Shown here piece after piece: positions 43,289-55,300 of a stretch of 64,000 nucleotides of DNA. How positions within the stretch are numbered: the first letter of the stretch is position 1; each line of letters opens with the position of its first letter. The notes below the pieces were generated by a model that saw only the letters and a list, made by a program, of their open reading frames with translations, was not told the DNA's origin and ran no database searches. This DNA comes from Rachicladosporium sp. CCFEE 5018 (Eukaryota; Ascomycota; Dothideomycetes; Cladosporiales; Cladosporiaceae): NCBI GenBank assembly GCA_002077045.2, contig KZ111152.1:404830-468829 (forward strand), read 5' to 3'. The position numbers and the translations under genes are program-made.

Positions 43289-44218
43289 CTAGTCGCCCAG
43301 CCCCGCCACCGTCTCCCTCATAGCAGCGCTAACAGTCTTCACCAGCGCGGCATGCCCGACACCGAACGCCGCATAGTTCTCCTCCCAGTCCTTAGAATCG
43401 GTGCATGCCGCCTTGCACTTTGGCGCCTTCCCACACGTGCACATACAGCCCCAGCAGCGGTACTTGCTGATCTGCAAGACGTCTGCGGCGTTCGGTGCGA
43501 GGCCCTGATGCTTGTACGAGTCCTGCAGTACCTTCAAAAACGGCGTCAACTCGCGCTGGAGCGCTGTGAGCGTGATTGACTTGCTCAGCGACTTTGGGCA
43601 CAGGTGGATGTGTTCGAGCTTGAAGACGCGGAGGTTGACGAGCGGGAGAAGCGCCTTCCAGAACCCTTTTGCAGCTTTGGTAGTCAGGTCGCCTCCAACA
43701 TCGAGGACCTTGATTGCGTGCATCGGTCCTTCAAAGGTAGCGAGCCAGCCGGCGGCAACTGAGGTCGTCTTGAATTGGAACTCGTTACAGCCATAGAACA
43801 CCTCGCTGGCTTCAGCTTGGATCTGCTTACAAGTCTGTAGAAGGGCGGTGATTATGAGCGGCGCTTGGATCCAACTCTTGGTTTTGGGATTGTAGACTTG
43901 GCCTGGGTGCTTCGAGTTGCGGTTGTGAAAGCGGGAGACGTATTTGCCAGAGCCCTTGCCTGATGGGCGGACGACGGCGAATTGGATAGGCCACTCTTTG
44001 GTGAGGACGTAGGAGAAGATGTCTTTGCGGATCTCGATTGGGATGCGGTCGAGTAGATAGCATACCGGTGGCGGCATTATAGTGGCCGATGGTGAGGTAT
44101 CACTGGTCTTCGACTTCTTGATGCGCTCGCGCGGTGACATGGTGGTCTCTTTTGTCGACGCCGTCGAGAAGTGTCGTTGAAACTGGTGAAGTGGCCAAAG
44201 TCTGTGAGATATCAGCAC
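43289..44218 (-). CDS. F-box-like array member 5, contig 3 copy
   Basis: The predicted protein is identical to that of 27676-28605, with the same choice of starts and the CWGCMCTC cluster. It is the last array member wholly inside the identical tract. Confidence 0.8.
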   Translation of the reverse strand: MLISHRLWPLHQFQRHFSTASTKETTMSPRERIKKSKTSDTSPSATIMPPPVCYLLDRIPIEIRKDIFSYVLTKEWPIQFAVVRPSGKGSGKYVSRFHNRNSKHPGQVYNPKTKSWIQAPLIITALLQTCKQIQAEASEVFYGCNEFQFKTTSVAAGWLATFEGPMHAIKVLDVGGDLTTKAAKGFWKALLPLVNLRVFKLEHIHLCPKSLSKSITLTALQRELTPFLKVLQDSYKHQGLAPNAADVLQISKYRCWGCMCTCGKAPKCKAACTDSKDWEENYAAFGVGHAALVKTVSAAMRETVAGLGD

Positions 44219-44621
44219 CTAAATGCGCCTTCTAGAGTGAAGCCCAGGAGCTAGTCTGAGTAAAGCCTTGCTGCCTGTTCGGCATGTGACAACACGAGCT
44301 GTGGGAACTGATGTACTGCGCTACAAGAAAGCATGCCACGTTGTTGAGTTGAATGCCGGTCCAACAGGACCTCATTCACCATCCCGACGATCTAGCTAAG
44401 CCATGCGACGACCCCATTCCCAAGCGAAGAAACAAAGTCCACTGTTGCGCACTGCCGTCGTACTTACTCTGACTGTCGTGCATGACCCCATTCTCGTCGC
44501 CCATCTCGCTGCACAGCTTATCATGCAATAGCCTGCAAGCCACCACTCCCGTCCTACGCCTTTCTCGTCCCTTGTCAAAGTGGATCTCATCGAAGATCCC
44601 CGATCAGACTCGTGACGCCCG

Positions 44622-45500
44622 TCACTCCTCGTCCGCCAGCGCCTGCCTCAGTCTGTCCTCCACGCTCTTAACTAGACCTGCTCGCTTCGCGGCAGCGGCC
44701 AGTCTGTACGGAGTCCATGTGCAAGTCGTCCCGCAGTTCTCACCCACACCACAAATACATAAGCCAGTGTTATACCACGACGGGGCCTCCCATCCAATGC
44801 ACAATGTCTTCACGGGGTCCAACGGCAAACCCTGCTGCTGATACGAAGCCCTCAGCGCCTTCAGAGAAGGCAGCACCCGATGTTTGAGAGTGGGCCAGGA
44901 TCGTTTTGCAGCCCTTTCCAACCAGAGATGCTCGATCTTGAGACTGCGAAGGTTCACAAGCAGCGAGATGTCTTGCCAGAACGTCGAGCGTGCTGGAGTC
45001 CAATGCTTCTCAATCGCGAGATGTCTGATAAAGCGCTTGTTGCTGCATATGCCGTCCAAGAACTCTTGCGCATTCACGACGTTGTGGAGGACAAAGCTGT
45101 TGCTGCCATACAGAATTTCGCTGGCTTCTCCAGCGAACAGCTTGCAAGTCCGTAAGATCCCGGTAAAGCACGGCGCCTTGACCCACCGCTTTGATTGCGG
45201 ATCGTAGATTTGTCCTGGGTGGCGGAAGTCACGAGTATTGGTGCTGATGACGCATTTCGCCTTTCCGCCGTTGCGGCTCGATGTTGGGAAGATTTTGCGG
45301 AATTGAATGTGGCCGTCTTTGATGAGTAGGTAGCCTAGTATTCGGACGCGAATCTCTGGCGGAATGCGGTCGGTGAGAGGGCACGCTGTTGGGATGCCAG
45401 TGCTCGAAGAAGCCATGGCCGTTGATGCTTCTGATTTGGATGTGGTAGGTAATTGCAAAGCCGTGTGAAAGGATGAGTCTGTGTTGAAGTAAGTGATCAA
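44622..45500 (-). CDS. F-box-like array member 6, contig 3 allele
   Basis: This is the allele of 29009-29887 with the same length and motifs. The nine amino-acid differences include Gly to Cys in DGICSNK, Ser to Cys in TLCIGW, Tyr to His in IEKHW and Leu to Ser in VLPSLKAL. Two of them add cysteines. I count only about two silent changes. Confidence 0.8.
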   Translation of the reverse strand: MITYFNTDSSFHTALQLPTTSKSEASTAMASSSTGIPTACPLTDRIPPEIRVRILGYLLIKDGHIQFRKIFPTSSRNGGKAKCVISTNTRDFRHPGQIYDPQSKRWVKAPCFTGILRTCKLFAGEASEILYGSNSFVLHNVVNAQEFLDGICSNKRFIRHLAIEKHWTPARSTFWQDISLLVNLRSLKIEHLWLERAAKRSWPTLKHRVLPSLKALRASYQQQGLPLDPVKTLCIGWEAPSWYNTGLCICGVGENCGTTCTWTPYRLAAAAKRAGLVKSVEDRLRQALADEE

Positions 45501-46088
45501 GCCAGGCTGCAGAGTATTCCTCCCCTCAAGCGCGTGTCAGCACGTGTATTGAACACACTTCCAGTGAAGACTTCTCGGAGTGAGCTCTAGTTGCAGTCTC
45601 ATTTGAGCTCACACTACAGCTCTGGCTCACTGTAGACGCTCCTGCTGCGTTCACTCGTTAGTTGCTGCCTAAGATGGTGGCCATCGCTCACAAATACTGC
45701 CCAGATCCGTATGTGTTGGTATCACGTTAAAGTACTGAAGCAAGAACAACTAACTCAACACGCTACTGGGAGATAGCAGACTCCGAGTCTGCACTCAAAT
45801 GATGAAGTCGAAGATGCACAGCATGTCTTGTAGAATTGAGGTACCTTGATGCAATTCCATAGACTGGACTTTGCCGATCAGCCGCCTGCCCTTCGTAATC
45901 CCTGGGAGGAGCCACTTCCAGGGCCGCCACACCTCATGATGTGTGCTTGGCGCTGCAAGTTCAGTCCATGTCTGCCTCGCCAGTGTCAACGCAACGTCTT
46001 TGTGCACGTCAGCGACAGTCAAGCCAAATGTCGAGCCTGAGCACCTGCCTGTAATGACCGTGCCCGGGGCAAGACAGCCTACCCGCTA

Positions 46089-46886
46089 TCAGGTTCCTGG
46101 ATCCGCCAGCGCCTTGCTGAGTGCAGCCCTCACATCCCTGACAAGTTCATCCTGGCCAGCGGCAGACCCCTCCTCAGTGACCAGGCACCTGCATACCCTA
46201 CCCATATCGCGTTCAGTACAAATACAGCAGCAGTAGACGCAAGGCTGTGACCTGATCTCCAGAACATCGACCGCATGTATCGGCAACCTTTGCGCTGCGT
46301 AAGACGTCTGCAATACCTTCAACAACGGTAGCATCTGGCGCCCCAGCAACGACAGCCTCAGCCTCTCCCCAGGTGGCTGCTTCTGACAGATGCACCCGTG
46401 ACTGATGGACACCGAACGAAGATTAACCAATGAGAGAAAGCTCTTCCACAGGTTTCCAGCGCTGTACCTCACATAGTCCCAAATGAAGATCTTCCTGATG
46501 CTCGCCTTGGCATGGCCGAACGACTCCACTACCCGCATCGCTTCGGTCGAAGTCGAGAAGACGAAGCTATTGCTACCGTAGAACACCTCCACCGCTTCAG
46601 CGTGGAAGGTGCTGCACGTCTGTAGCAGGGCAGTGTGTTGCGGCTTCTTCGGAACCCAGGCTTGAGCTCGGCGACTGTACGCTAGCCCGGCGTATTTGGT
46701 ATCAAGGGTGTCTTTGCCGGCGATCCAGCGGCCTTTGCGCTTGCCGTCTACGCGCTGAATGGGCGAGAAGACTCGGTAGAATTTGAAAGGTTCGGGTCGG
46801 ACGAGGACGCGGCTGAAGATCATCTTGCGGATCTCGGGCGGGATGCGATCGGTGAAGATGCAGGGTGTGATTGTAGAGGCGGCCAT
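46089..46886 (-). CDS. F-box-like array member 7, contig 3 allele
   Basis: This is the allele of 30501-31298, 265 aa. The differences include His to Arg and Ile to Val in FSRVLVRP, Thr to Leu in KDTLDTK, RQ to QH in KPQHTALL, Met to Ile in FIWDY and Ile to Thr at the last residue. The Cys cluster is unchanged. Its downstream spacer, left of 46089, lacks 25 bp present in contig 2 near 30290. Confidence 0.8.
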   Translation of the reverse strand: MAASTITPCIFTDRIPPEIRKMIFSRVLVRPEPFKFYRVFSPIQRVDGKRKGRWIAGKDTLDTKYAGLAYSRRAQAWVPKKPQHTALLQTCSTFHAEAVEVFYGSNSFVFSTSTEAMRVVESFGHAKASIRKIFIWDYVRYSAGNLWKSFLSLVNLRSVSISHGCICQKQPPGERLRLSLLGRQMLPLLKVLQTSYAAQRLPIHAVDVLEIRSQPCVYCCCICTERDMGRVCRCLVTEEGSAAGQDELVRDVRAALSKALADPGT

Positions 46887-47344
46887 GGTCAGTAGCTTCA
46901 GTGATCTTGTGGTGTAGTGTTCGATTACTTGAGGGGAATAATCAGTGCAGTGTACTTCTGGACTGTGAGTAGGAGATTGTCAGTCCCTGATCACAGCCCA
47001 AGCATGTGACAATGCCAATAGCAGTAATATCCGTGCTGGCCAGTGAGAACACTCGACTGAGGTTACCTGGTAGGCTGGAGTGAGCTGTATCTTGTACTGT
47101 CAGAGTATACTGAGTGGGAAGGGGATGAAGTAAAACCCAGTACTTTCAGCAACGCTCACACTAAATGTACAATGCCAGTCATACTCCCAGCCAAGCACCC
47201 TCGGGCACTCTACCCATGCTCCACCAACGTTCTCCCACAGCGGCCCTCAACAGCATCCTCATCTCGGCCAGGCCGTCTCCAGCCTTCCAGTTCCACTTCA
47301 AACCTCTCACAGCCTGGTGTCTTCCAAATACCACCCCAGACAGC

Positions 47345-48888
47345 TTATAACATCAACTCCAAAGGACCCTCAATAACCTTCTTCAGCTCCCTCACAAACT
47401 CCCCCCCAACCGCCCCATCAACAACCTTGTGATCAAAGCTCGCCGTAATAACCATCTGCTCATCCCACTCAAAGCCCTCAGATCCATCCTCCGACTCCTT
47501 CGGGATCGCAACCTTCTTAACAGCCCCAATAGCCACAATCGTAGCCTGCGGCGGGTTGATGACAGCCGTGAACCGATCAATAGCATCATTCATACCCATA
47601 TTCGAGATCGTGATCGTGCCGCCCTGGTACTCCTCAGGCTTCAGCTTGCCATCGCGAGCGCGCTTGCCGAGATCTTTGATCGTTGCGGAGATGGTCTCGA
47701 GGCCGGAACCGGCGACGTTCTTGACGATGGGGCTCATGAGGCCGACGGGTGTGGCGACTGCGACGGAGACGTCGACGACGTTGTGCTGGCGGATTACCAC
47801 GTTGCCGCCTTCTTCGCGCCAGCTGCTGTTCGCTGCGGGGACCTTTCGGGCTGCGGCGCCGACGGCTTTGATTAGCAGGTCGTTGACGGAGAGCTTGTAT
47901 TTTCCGTCTGCGGAGGCGTTCAGGGCTTGTCGGAGTTTCAGCAGCTTGGAGACCGAGATTGAGGAGGCGACGAAGTAGTGCGGGTTTTGTTGCATGGATT
48001 GCGTGAGGCGCGCGGCGATGGTCTTGCGCATGCTGGTGGCTGGTGTGTCTTCATAAGTTGGCGCTGCGGCTCCGCTTGATGTGGTCGCTGCGGGCGCAGA
48101 GGAGGCGGCGGGTTTCGCTTTCTCGACATCCTGTTTCGTTATGCGGCCACCTGGGCCGGAGCCCTTGATCGAGCCGATCGCGATGCCTTTCTCAAGAGCG
48201 AGTGCCTTGGCTGCAGGGGCGATAGCGGGTTCGCGCTCGAGGACTGTTTGGAGGCGTTCGCCGGTGGACTCGGACTCGGAGGACGCAGGGGTGGAGGAGG
48301 GAGTAGGTTCGGGAGCGGTGCTGGAGCTCGAGCTGGGAGGTTCGCTAGCATTGATGTCTTCTTGGCCGGCTTTCTTGTCTGCCGCGGGTTTGTCCTTGTT
48401 GCCACCGGCGTCTTCAACCGAGAAGTCGGCGAAGGCTTCGACGTCGCCAGCATCCTCTACCATGATCGCGATGGGCTGCACGTATTGTCAGTGCTGCTCT
48501 CGGAGTTATACATAATCATGTCTGCCAAGCTCACATTGCCAACTGCCACGTCCTTCTCGCCTGACTCCTTCAGCAGCTTCGCCAGCACACCCTCCTCTTG
48601 GAACTCAAAGTCCATCTGTGCCTTGTCCGTCTCGATCTCGACCAGTACATCACCCGGCGCAAGGGTATCTCCGGGTTGCTTCTGCCATGTCCCAATGTTT
48701 CCGGCGGTCATGGTGGGTGACAGCGCAGGCATGGTGATGATGGTGTGTGAAGGGTATGATTTGGCGGCATAGTACCTCGCCAGCGCTGACAGCGCCGGTA
48801 ATCGCTGTGCATGCTGTACTCGGACTCCCCTCAGCGCTCCCGTAGCGACTCCCCTCGTAGCTCTTGCGAGCATAGCTCCAGCTGACAT
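47345..48888 (-). CDS. LAT1: Dihydrolipoamide acetyltransferase, pyruvate dehydrogenase E2 (contig 3 allele)
   Basis: Exon 1 is 48535-48888, the intron 48476-48534 (59 nt, against 63 nt in contig 2) and exon 2 47345-48475; the encoded length is the same. Domains are as in the contig 2 allele: presequence, lipoyl ETDKAQM, E3-binding and catalytic DHKVVDG. About seven amino acids differ (for example Gly to Arg in the presequence, Val to Ala in VGAAARK, and Ser to Gly near the C terminus), against many silent SNPs, as expected for a conserved enzyme. Confidence 0.95.
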
Positions 48889-49354
48889 TATTATGGTGCT
48901 CCGGCGACCGCGACTTGAACTTTCCCCCCGAATGTAACGAGTGGCACCAGGGAATGTGAGGACAGGTGCGGCAATGAGTGAGAAGTGCGCTGGTAGGAGT
49001 CGTGGGAGTAACAAGGAAAAGATCCCGATCTCCGGCGCGGTGGTGAGTGGCCCTTTCGGTCCTACCTTATTTGACGGAGCATTGACGGTTGTTGAGCTGC
49101 GGCTGTACCCGTCAAGCTGACACACTAGGCCGTTTTGAGTCGGTTTATTGGGTACGGGTAGACATTATTAGTACCGCGTCTGTAGATGGATCGTATGTCA
49201 GTGATGCTACAGGTTCATCTGGCTGAACGTAACTGATTCTGGGCGATTTGATGAAGGTGTCATGACCGTGCCATAGTATGCCCGGTCGCAATATCTCGAA
49301 ATCCCGGCGCATACCCTAGGCTTACCAAGTGCTGGAACGCCTACCAAATCTCAC
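48889..49354. promoter_or_regulatory. Divergent LAT1-SEC7 promoter region, contig 3 allele
   Basis: This is the allele of 33306-33770. It lies between the two divergent start codons and contains no gene. Confidence 0.6.
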
Positions 49355-52300
49355 ATGGCAGACTCGGAGGAACAAGCAGGGAGGTCTGAGGCTGCAGGTG
49401 GACATGCTGAGGGATCCGGCGTGGATGGAACAGAGGGAGTGTCTGGAGTTGGATCTAGCGAGGAGCATGTCAATGGCGACAACCCCGCAGACGAGACACC
49501 CCCGAGAGAGTCAACGGATGAGACGGCAGAAAGCAATGATGTAGCACATACGGCAGATGCTAGTCCACGACCAGCAGATGGCAACGATCAGAACGACGTT
49601 GAGCCATCGACGGCTCAAGATCCTTCACCGCAGTCAACAGCTCCACCGACAGCACCGGATACCCCATCTACCCCTGCTGCCTACACACCTCGGATCAGGA
49701 CGGACTCGCAATCCACGACAGCTACAAATACGACAAGTGCGACACGAGGAGGCTCGAAGTCGACAAGAAGCAGTCTAGTCTTCGTTGTGTCTGCCCTGGA
49801 ATCCATTGCTGCCTCCAAGGATGCCAGGAAGCGGAAACCTCTGCTTGACTCAACGCAGCGAGCGCTGTCGGCGATCCGGAATGCGCAAGGCGATGCCTCG
49901 CAACTCAATCCGGAGACGCTGTTCGAGCCACTCAACCTCGCTACTGTGGCTTCCACAGTCAGCGTTGTGACTACAGCACTTGACTGCATTGGCAAGCTTA
50001 TCAGCTACTCTTACTTCTCAGTACCGCAGCGGAACAACTCAGATGATCCGCATCAGAAAGCACCGCTCATAGAACGAGCGATTGACACAATATGCGACTG
50101 CTTCCAGGGAGAGGCTACACCAGCCGAGGTTCAGATGCAGATCATCAAGAGCCTGCTGGCAGCCATACTAAACGACAAGATTGTGGTGCATGGTGCAGGC
50201 CTACTCAAGAGTGTCAGGCAGACGTACAACATCTTCCTACTCTCGAAGAATGGTGCAAATCAGCAGATCGCTCAGGGGACCCTCACGCAGATGGTGGGCA
50301 CCGTCTTTGAGAGGGTCAAGGCACGCTTGGCTGGCAAGGCTATACGAGCAACAGGATCAAAGACGAGTCTAGTTCAGAGCAACGCAGCGTCGTCAAGCAG
50401 TGCAGTCGACACACCTACAGAAGTGAACGGATCAGAAACGCCCATGGTTGAGGAGCCGGAGACACCCGCCGAGGCTGAAGGCGAGACCACGACCTTGACT
50501 TTGCAGGACTTCGAGAAGACCAAGACATTCGACGACACCAGGATTAACGACACGACCACAGTAGTCACTCGCGCCAAGCGAGCTCACGCGAAGCAGCCTA
50601 GTAGGACAGCTTCGGGCATGGAGATCCCTTCTATCACGGTGCAGGGCGAGAACAGCGAAACGTACACCGAAGATCAAGACGAGGACGAGATCTACATCCG
50701 AGATGCTTTCCTGGTCTTCCGAGCGATGTGCAAGCTCTCAACAAAGCAAGTCCGCCGAGAAGAAGAAGTCGACATCCGGTCACAGGGTATGCGATCAAAG
50801 CTGCTATCTCTGCATATCATCCATACCGTACTCTTCCATCACCACCAAGTGTTCACAAACCCCAACGCGACTATCCGGAGTTCGTCAGGTCAGGAACCGA
50901 CGGGCTTCACTCAGGCCATTAAGCAATACCTTTGCTTGTCACTAAGCAAGAACGCTTCGAGCGCGGTCCGACAGGTATTCGAAGTATCTGCTGAGCTGTT
51001 CTGGTTGATGACCAAGTACCTGCGCTCCCAACTTAAGCCAGAGCTGCAAGTCTTCCTCAAGGAAGTCTACCTCACCATCCTCGAGAAGCGACTGGCACCG
51101 CCCTGGCAGAAGAGTTACATCGTGCAGAACATCTTTGGACGGATAGCTGGCGACCCCAAGGCGCTCGTCGAAATCTACTTGAACTACGACTGCGATCGAC
51201 AAGCGCTCGACAACATGTACCAGCGCATTATCGAGCATGTTTCGCGGATAGCGGGTCAGCCGGCACCGGTCACCGCATCGCAACAGCAGGCATTCTCGGA
51301 GCACAGTGCGAGGAAAGCTGCCAGTGCATCGAGCGACTGGCAGCAGCGGGGCAACCTACCCTCGAACCTGGTGCCATCCAACACTCCTACGCCATTCGAT
51401 GTTGAGGACTTCCCTCAGGACTACGCAATGAAGATGCAAGCTCTCGATGCGCTTGTTGTCGTACTTATCAGCTTGGTGAACTGGGGTCAACAGGGCACGC
51501 TCGACGCAGCCAGGCCGTTGGGCACGGATGGGGACCTCACACGCAGCGCAGACGACGTTCGGGAGAGTATAGACACACGTGGTGACGCATCGTCGATATC
51601 ACCGACGGTCAATTCGCTTGATGGGACTACAGCGCAGACACCGTTGTCGAACGAAGCACTCGAAGACGACCCTGCCGAGCTCGAAAAGGTCAAGGAGCGC
51701 AAGACGGCACTGAACAAAGCGGTGCAGCAATTCAATTTCAAGCCAAAGAAGGGTATACAGGCATTGCTGCAAGAGGGCTTCATCGCCTCGCGAGACGCAA
51801 AGGACATCGCAGCTTTCTTTCTGTCCAATGATCAGATCTCCAAAAAGGCTCTTGGCGAGTACCTCGGCGAGGGCGATGACGAGAACAAGCTCATCATGGC
51901 CGCCTTCGTCGACGGCATGGACTTCAGCAAGACACGATTTGTGGATGCTCTACGACGTTTCCTGCAGTCCTTCAGATTACCGGGAGAAGCCCAGAAGATC
52001 GATCGTCTGATGCTGAAGTTCGCCGAGAAGTACACGGCCGGCAATCCTAATGCTTTCGCGAACGCGGACACGGCTTACATACTGAGCTATTCGGTGATCA
52101 TGCTGAACACCGACCAGCACTCGGCGCAGGTCAAGCAGCGTATGACGATCGAGGACTTCATCAAGAATAATCGCGGTATCAACGATGGAGCGAGTTTGCC
52201 TGATGAGTACTTACAGGGCGTTTACGATGAAATTCAGCGGAATGAGATTGTGCTTGACACGGAGCGCGCACAAGCTGCTGAATTGGGTCAGTTACCGCAA

Positions 52301-55300
52301 GCGAACGCAGGCGGTATACAAGGCGCGCTGGCGACATTTGGACGCGATCTGAGTCGGGAAGCGTATGCAGCTGCGAGCGAGGAAATGCGTAATCGCACCG
52401 AGCAGCTCTTCAAGACTATGCTGAAGGCGCAAAAGAAGAGCTCTGGTGGACAGAGGACCAACTTCCTCACTGCTAGCTCGTTCAAGCATGTTGGCCCGAT
52501 GTTCGACGCTACGTGGATGAGTTTCCTCACTGCTCTTAGTGGGACTGCGCAGGAGACTCAGCATCTGGAGACCATCAGACTGTGCATGGAGGGTCAGAAG
52601 CTGGCTGTGCGGCTGGCGTGCTTGTTTGATCTTGCAGACCCAAGGCAAGCATTCGTGGCTTCCCTAGCGAGGAGCACGAATCTGTACAATTTGTCCGAGA
52701 TGAAAGCGAAGAACGTCGAGGCACTACGTGCTATGCTGGAAGTGGCCAACACCGAAGGTAACTTGCTTAAGGAGAGCTGGCGAGAGATCCTTACATGCAT
52801 CTCGCAACTCGACCGCTTCCAGCTCATCTCCAGTGGCGTAGAAGAAGGCGCAGTCCCCGACGTAGCGCGTGTGCACAGCATCTCCGCCTCTCATCAACTC
52901 AATGGCAACCCCAGCAGACAGAGCATGCAAGTCCAGCGCCGTCCGACACCGCGCCCAGGACCCGCAGGCTCCTATCACGCCGACATTGCGGAAGACGCCC
53001 GCTCCGCAGACATGATCCGCAGCGTGGACCGCATCTTCACCAACACTGCAAACCTCTCCGGCGACGCTATCGTCCACTTCGTGCGCGCCTTGACGCAAGT
53101 AAGTTGGCAAGAGATCCAGTCTTCTGGTCAGAGCGAAAGTCCACGAACATACAGTCTGCAGAAGCTAGTCGAGATCTCCGGCTACAACATGCTTCGTGTG
53201 CGCTTCGAATGGACGAACATCTGGCAAGTACTCGGCCAGCACTTTATAGACGTCGGCTGTCACAACAACACACACGTCGTCTACTTCGCGCTGAACAGCT
53301 TGCGCCAGCTGAGTATGCGCTTTATGGAGATTGAAGAACTCCCCGGCTTCAGGTTCCAGAAAGACTTCCTCAAACCCTTCGAGCTGATCTTGCGGAACGC
53401 CTCGCAGGTGCAAGTCAAGGACATGGTTCTCCGCTGCCTCATCCAGATGATCCAAGCACGCGGCGACATGATCCGTAGCGGGTGGCGGACAATGTTCGGC
53501 GTCTTCACTGTCGCTGCGCGGGAACCGTACGAGTCCATTGTCAATTTGGCCTTTGATAATGTGACGCAAGTCTACAATGCTCGCTTCGGGGTTGTCATCA
53601 GTCAAGGTGCCTTCGCGGACCTGATCGTGTGCTTGACGGAATTCAGCAAGAACATGAAGTTCCAGAAGAAGAGTTTGCAGGCTATTGAGACGCTGAAGGG
53701 CACTGTGCCGAAGATGCTCAGGACGCCGGAGTGTCCGCTTAGTACCAAGGCTGTGGGGATCAAGGATGCGCCAACTGCCGAGGGCGTGCCGAGGCAGCCT
53801 TCGAGACAGACGCAAGAGGAGCAGTATTGGTTCCCGGTGCTGTTTGCTTTCCATGATGTGCTCATGACTGGCGAGGATCTCGAGGTCCGGTCACGGGCGT
53901 TGAACTACTTGTTTGATACGCTGACGAAGTACGGTGGCGAGTTCCCGAGGGACTTCTGGGATACGCTCTGGCGGCAATTACTCTACCCGATCTTCATGGT
54001 TCTCAAAGATCGCAAAGCTATCAATCAAGAAGCCGCCAACCACGAGGAGCTGTCCGTCTGGCTGTCGACAACGCTCATCCAGGCGCTGCGGAACATGATC
54101 ACGCTGTTCACGCACTTCTTCGAGAGTCTAGAGTATATGCTCGACCGCTTCCTGGATCTGCTGGCGCTTTGTATCTGTCAGGAGAACGACACGCTGGCAC
54201 GAATCGGTAGCAATTGTCTTCAGCAACTGATTCTGCAGAATGTGAGGAAGTTCACGCCGCAGCATTGGGAGAAGATTGTGGGCGCTTTCGTCGACTTGTT
54301 TGGTCGGACAGAGGCGAGGGAGCTGTTTTCGGCAGCTACTAGTAGTAGCTACGGGAAGGAGAGCTCGTATGTCAATGCCTTCGGCGACAGCGCTCCGATC
54401 CAAAGCAACGGCACAGCAACCGAAGACGCTCCGCCTATCACCTCTAGCAGCAGCGCGCTCAAAATTAATGGCATCCCTGCCGACACGCCTTCCGACGTCC
54501 CGACCACCAACGGTCATGCGCCGCCTACCGACCAATTCCAGCGCCGCCCCTCCGACGCCCTCTCCCTCACAAGCACCGACTACGACCACAGCCCAGCTCC
54601 TCCCCCAAAACCCTCATCCTCCGCCGACAACCTCGAATCCTTCGCCTCACCCACCCTCTCCGCCACTCAAAACCCACAACAAACGCCAGTGATCGTCACA
54701 GCTGCCCGCCGCCGCTACTTCAACCAGATCATAACAAAATGTGTCCTCCAGCTCCTCATGATTGAAACAGTCTCCGAGCTCTTCTCCAACAATCTCGTCT
54801 ACGCCTCAATCCCCTCCCCTCTCCTCCTACAGCTCATGGCACTGCTAAAGCGATCCTACCACTTCGCCAAACGCTTCAACGCCGATCGCGAGCTCCGCGC
54901 CCGCCTCTTCAGGGAAGGCTTCATGCGCCAACCCCCAAACCTCCTTAAACAAGAATCCGGCTCCGCTTCAGTCTATGTCCTCATCCTACTCCGCATGTAC
55001 GCCGACACCTCACCCGAGCGAGCAGCCTCTCGTCTCGACACAGAGGAAGCTTTGATCCCGCTCTGCTCCGACATCCTGACTTCTTACATCGCACTCGACG
55101 ACGAAACGCAGCAGCGGAACATCGTCACCTGGCGGCCTGTGGTTGTTGATGTGTTGGAGGGGTATGTAGGGTTTGCGGACGAGGAGTTCGGGAAACATGT
55201 CCCTGTCTTTGCGCCGCTTTGCGTGGGCTTGATGGGACGGGAGATGGGTGGCGAATTACAAAGAGGCGTTATGGGAGTGTGGAAACGAGTCTGTGAAACG

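Larger units (their letters stand above)
34829..50312 (+). repeat. Contig 3 start, allelic copy of 19216-34728
   Basis: This is the second copy of the KRE6-array-LAT1-SEC7 segment. It is identical to contig 2 up to 44800 and diverged from 44801 onward. Past 50312 contig 3 continues alone through the rest of SEC7. Confidence 0.9.

Noticed and set aside
1..50312. Two real tandem duplications
   Set aside because: Both repeat pairs meet exactly at 100-N gaps with no unique sequence between copies, and the two outer parts diverge like alleles. Overlapping allelic contigs explain this with fewer steps, though only spanning reads can settle it.
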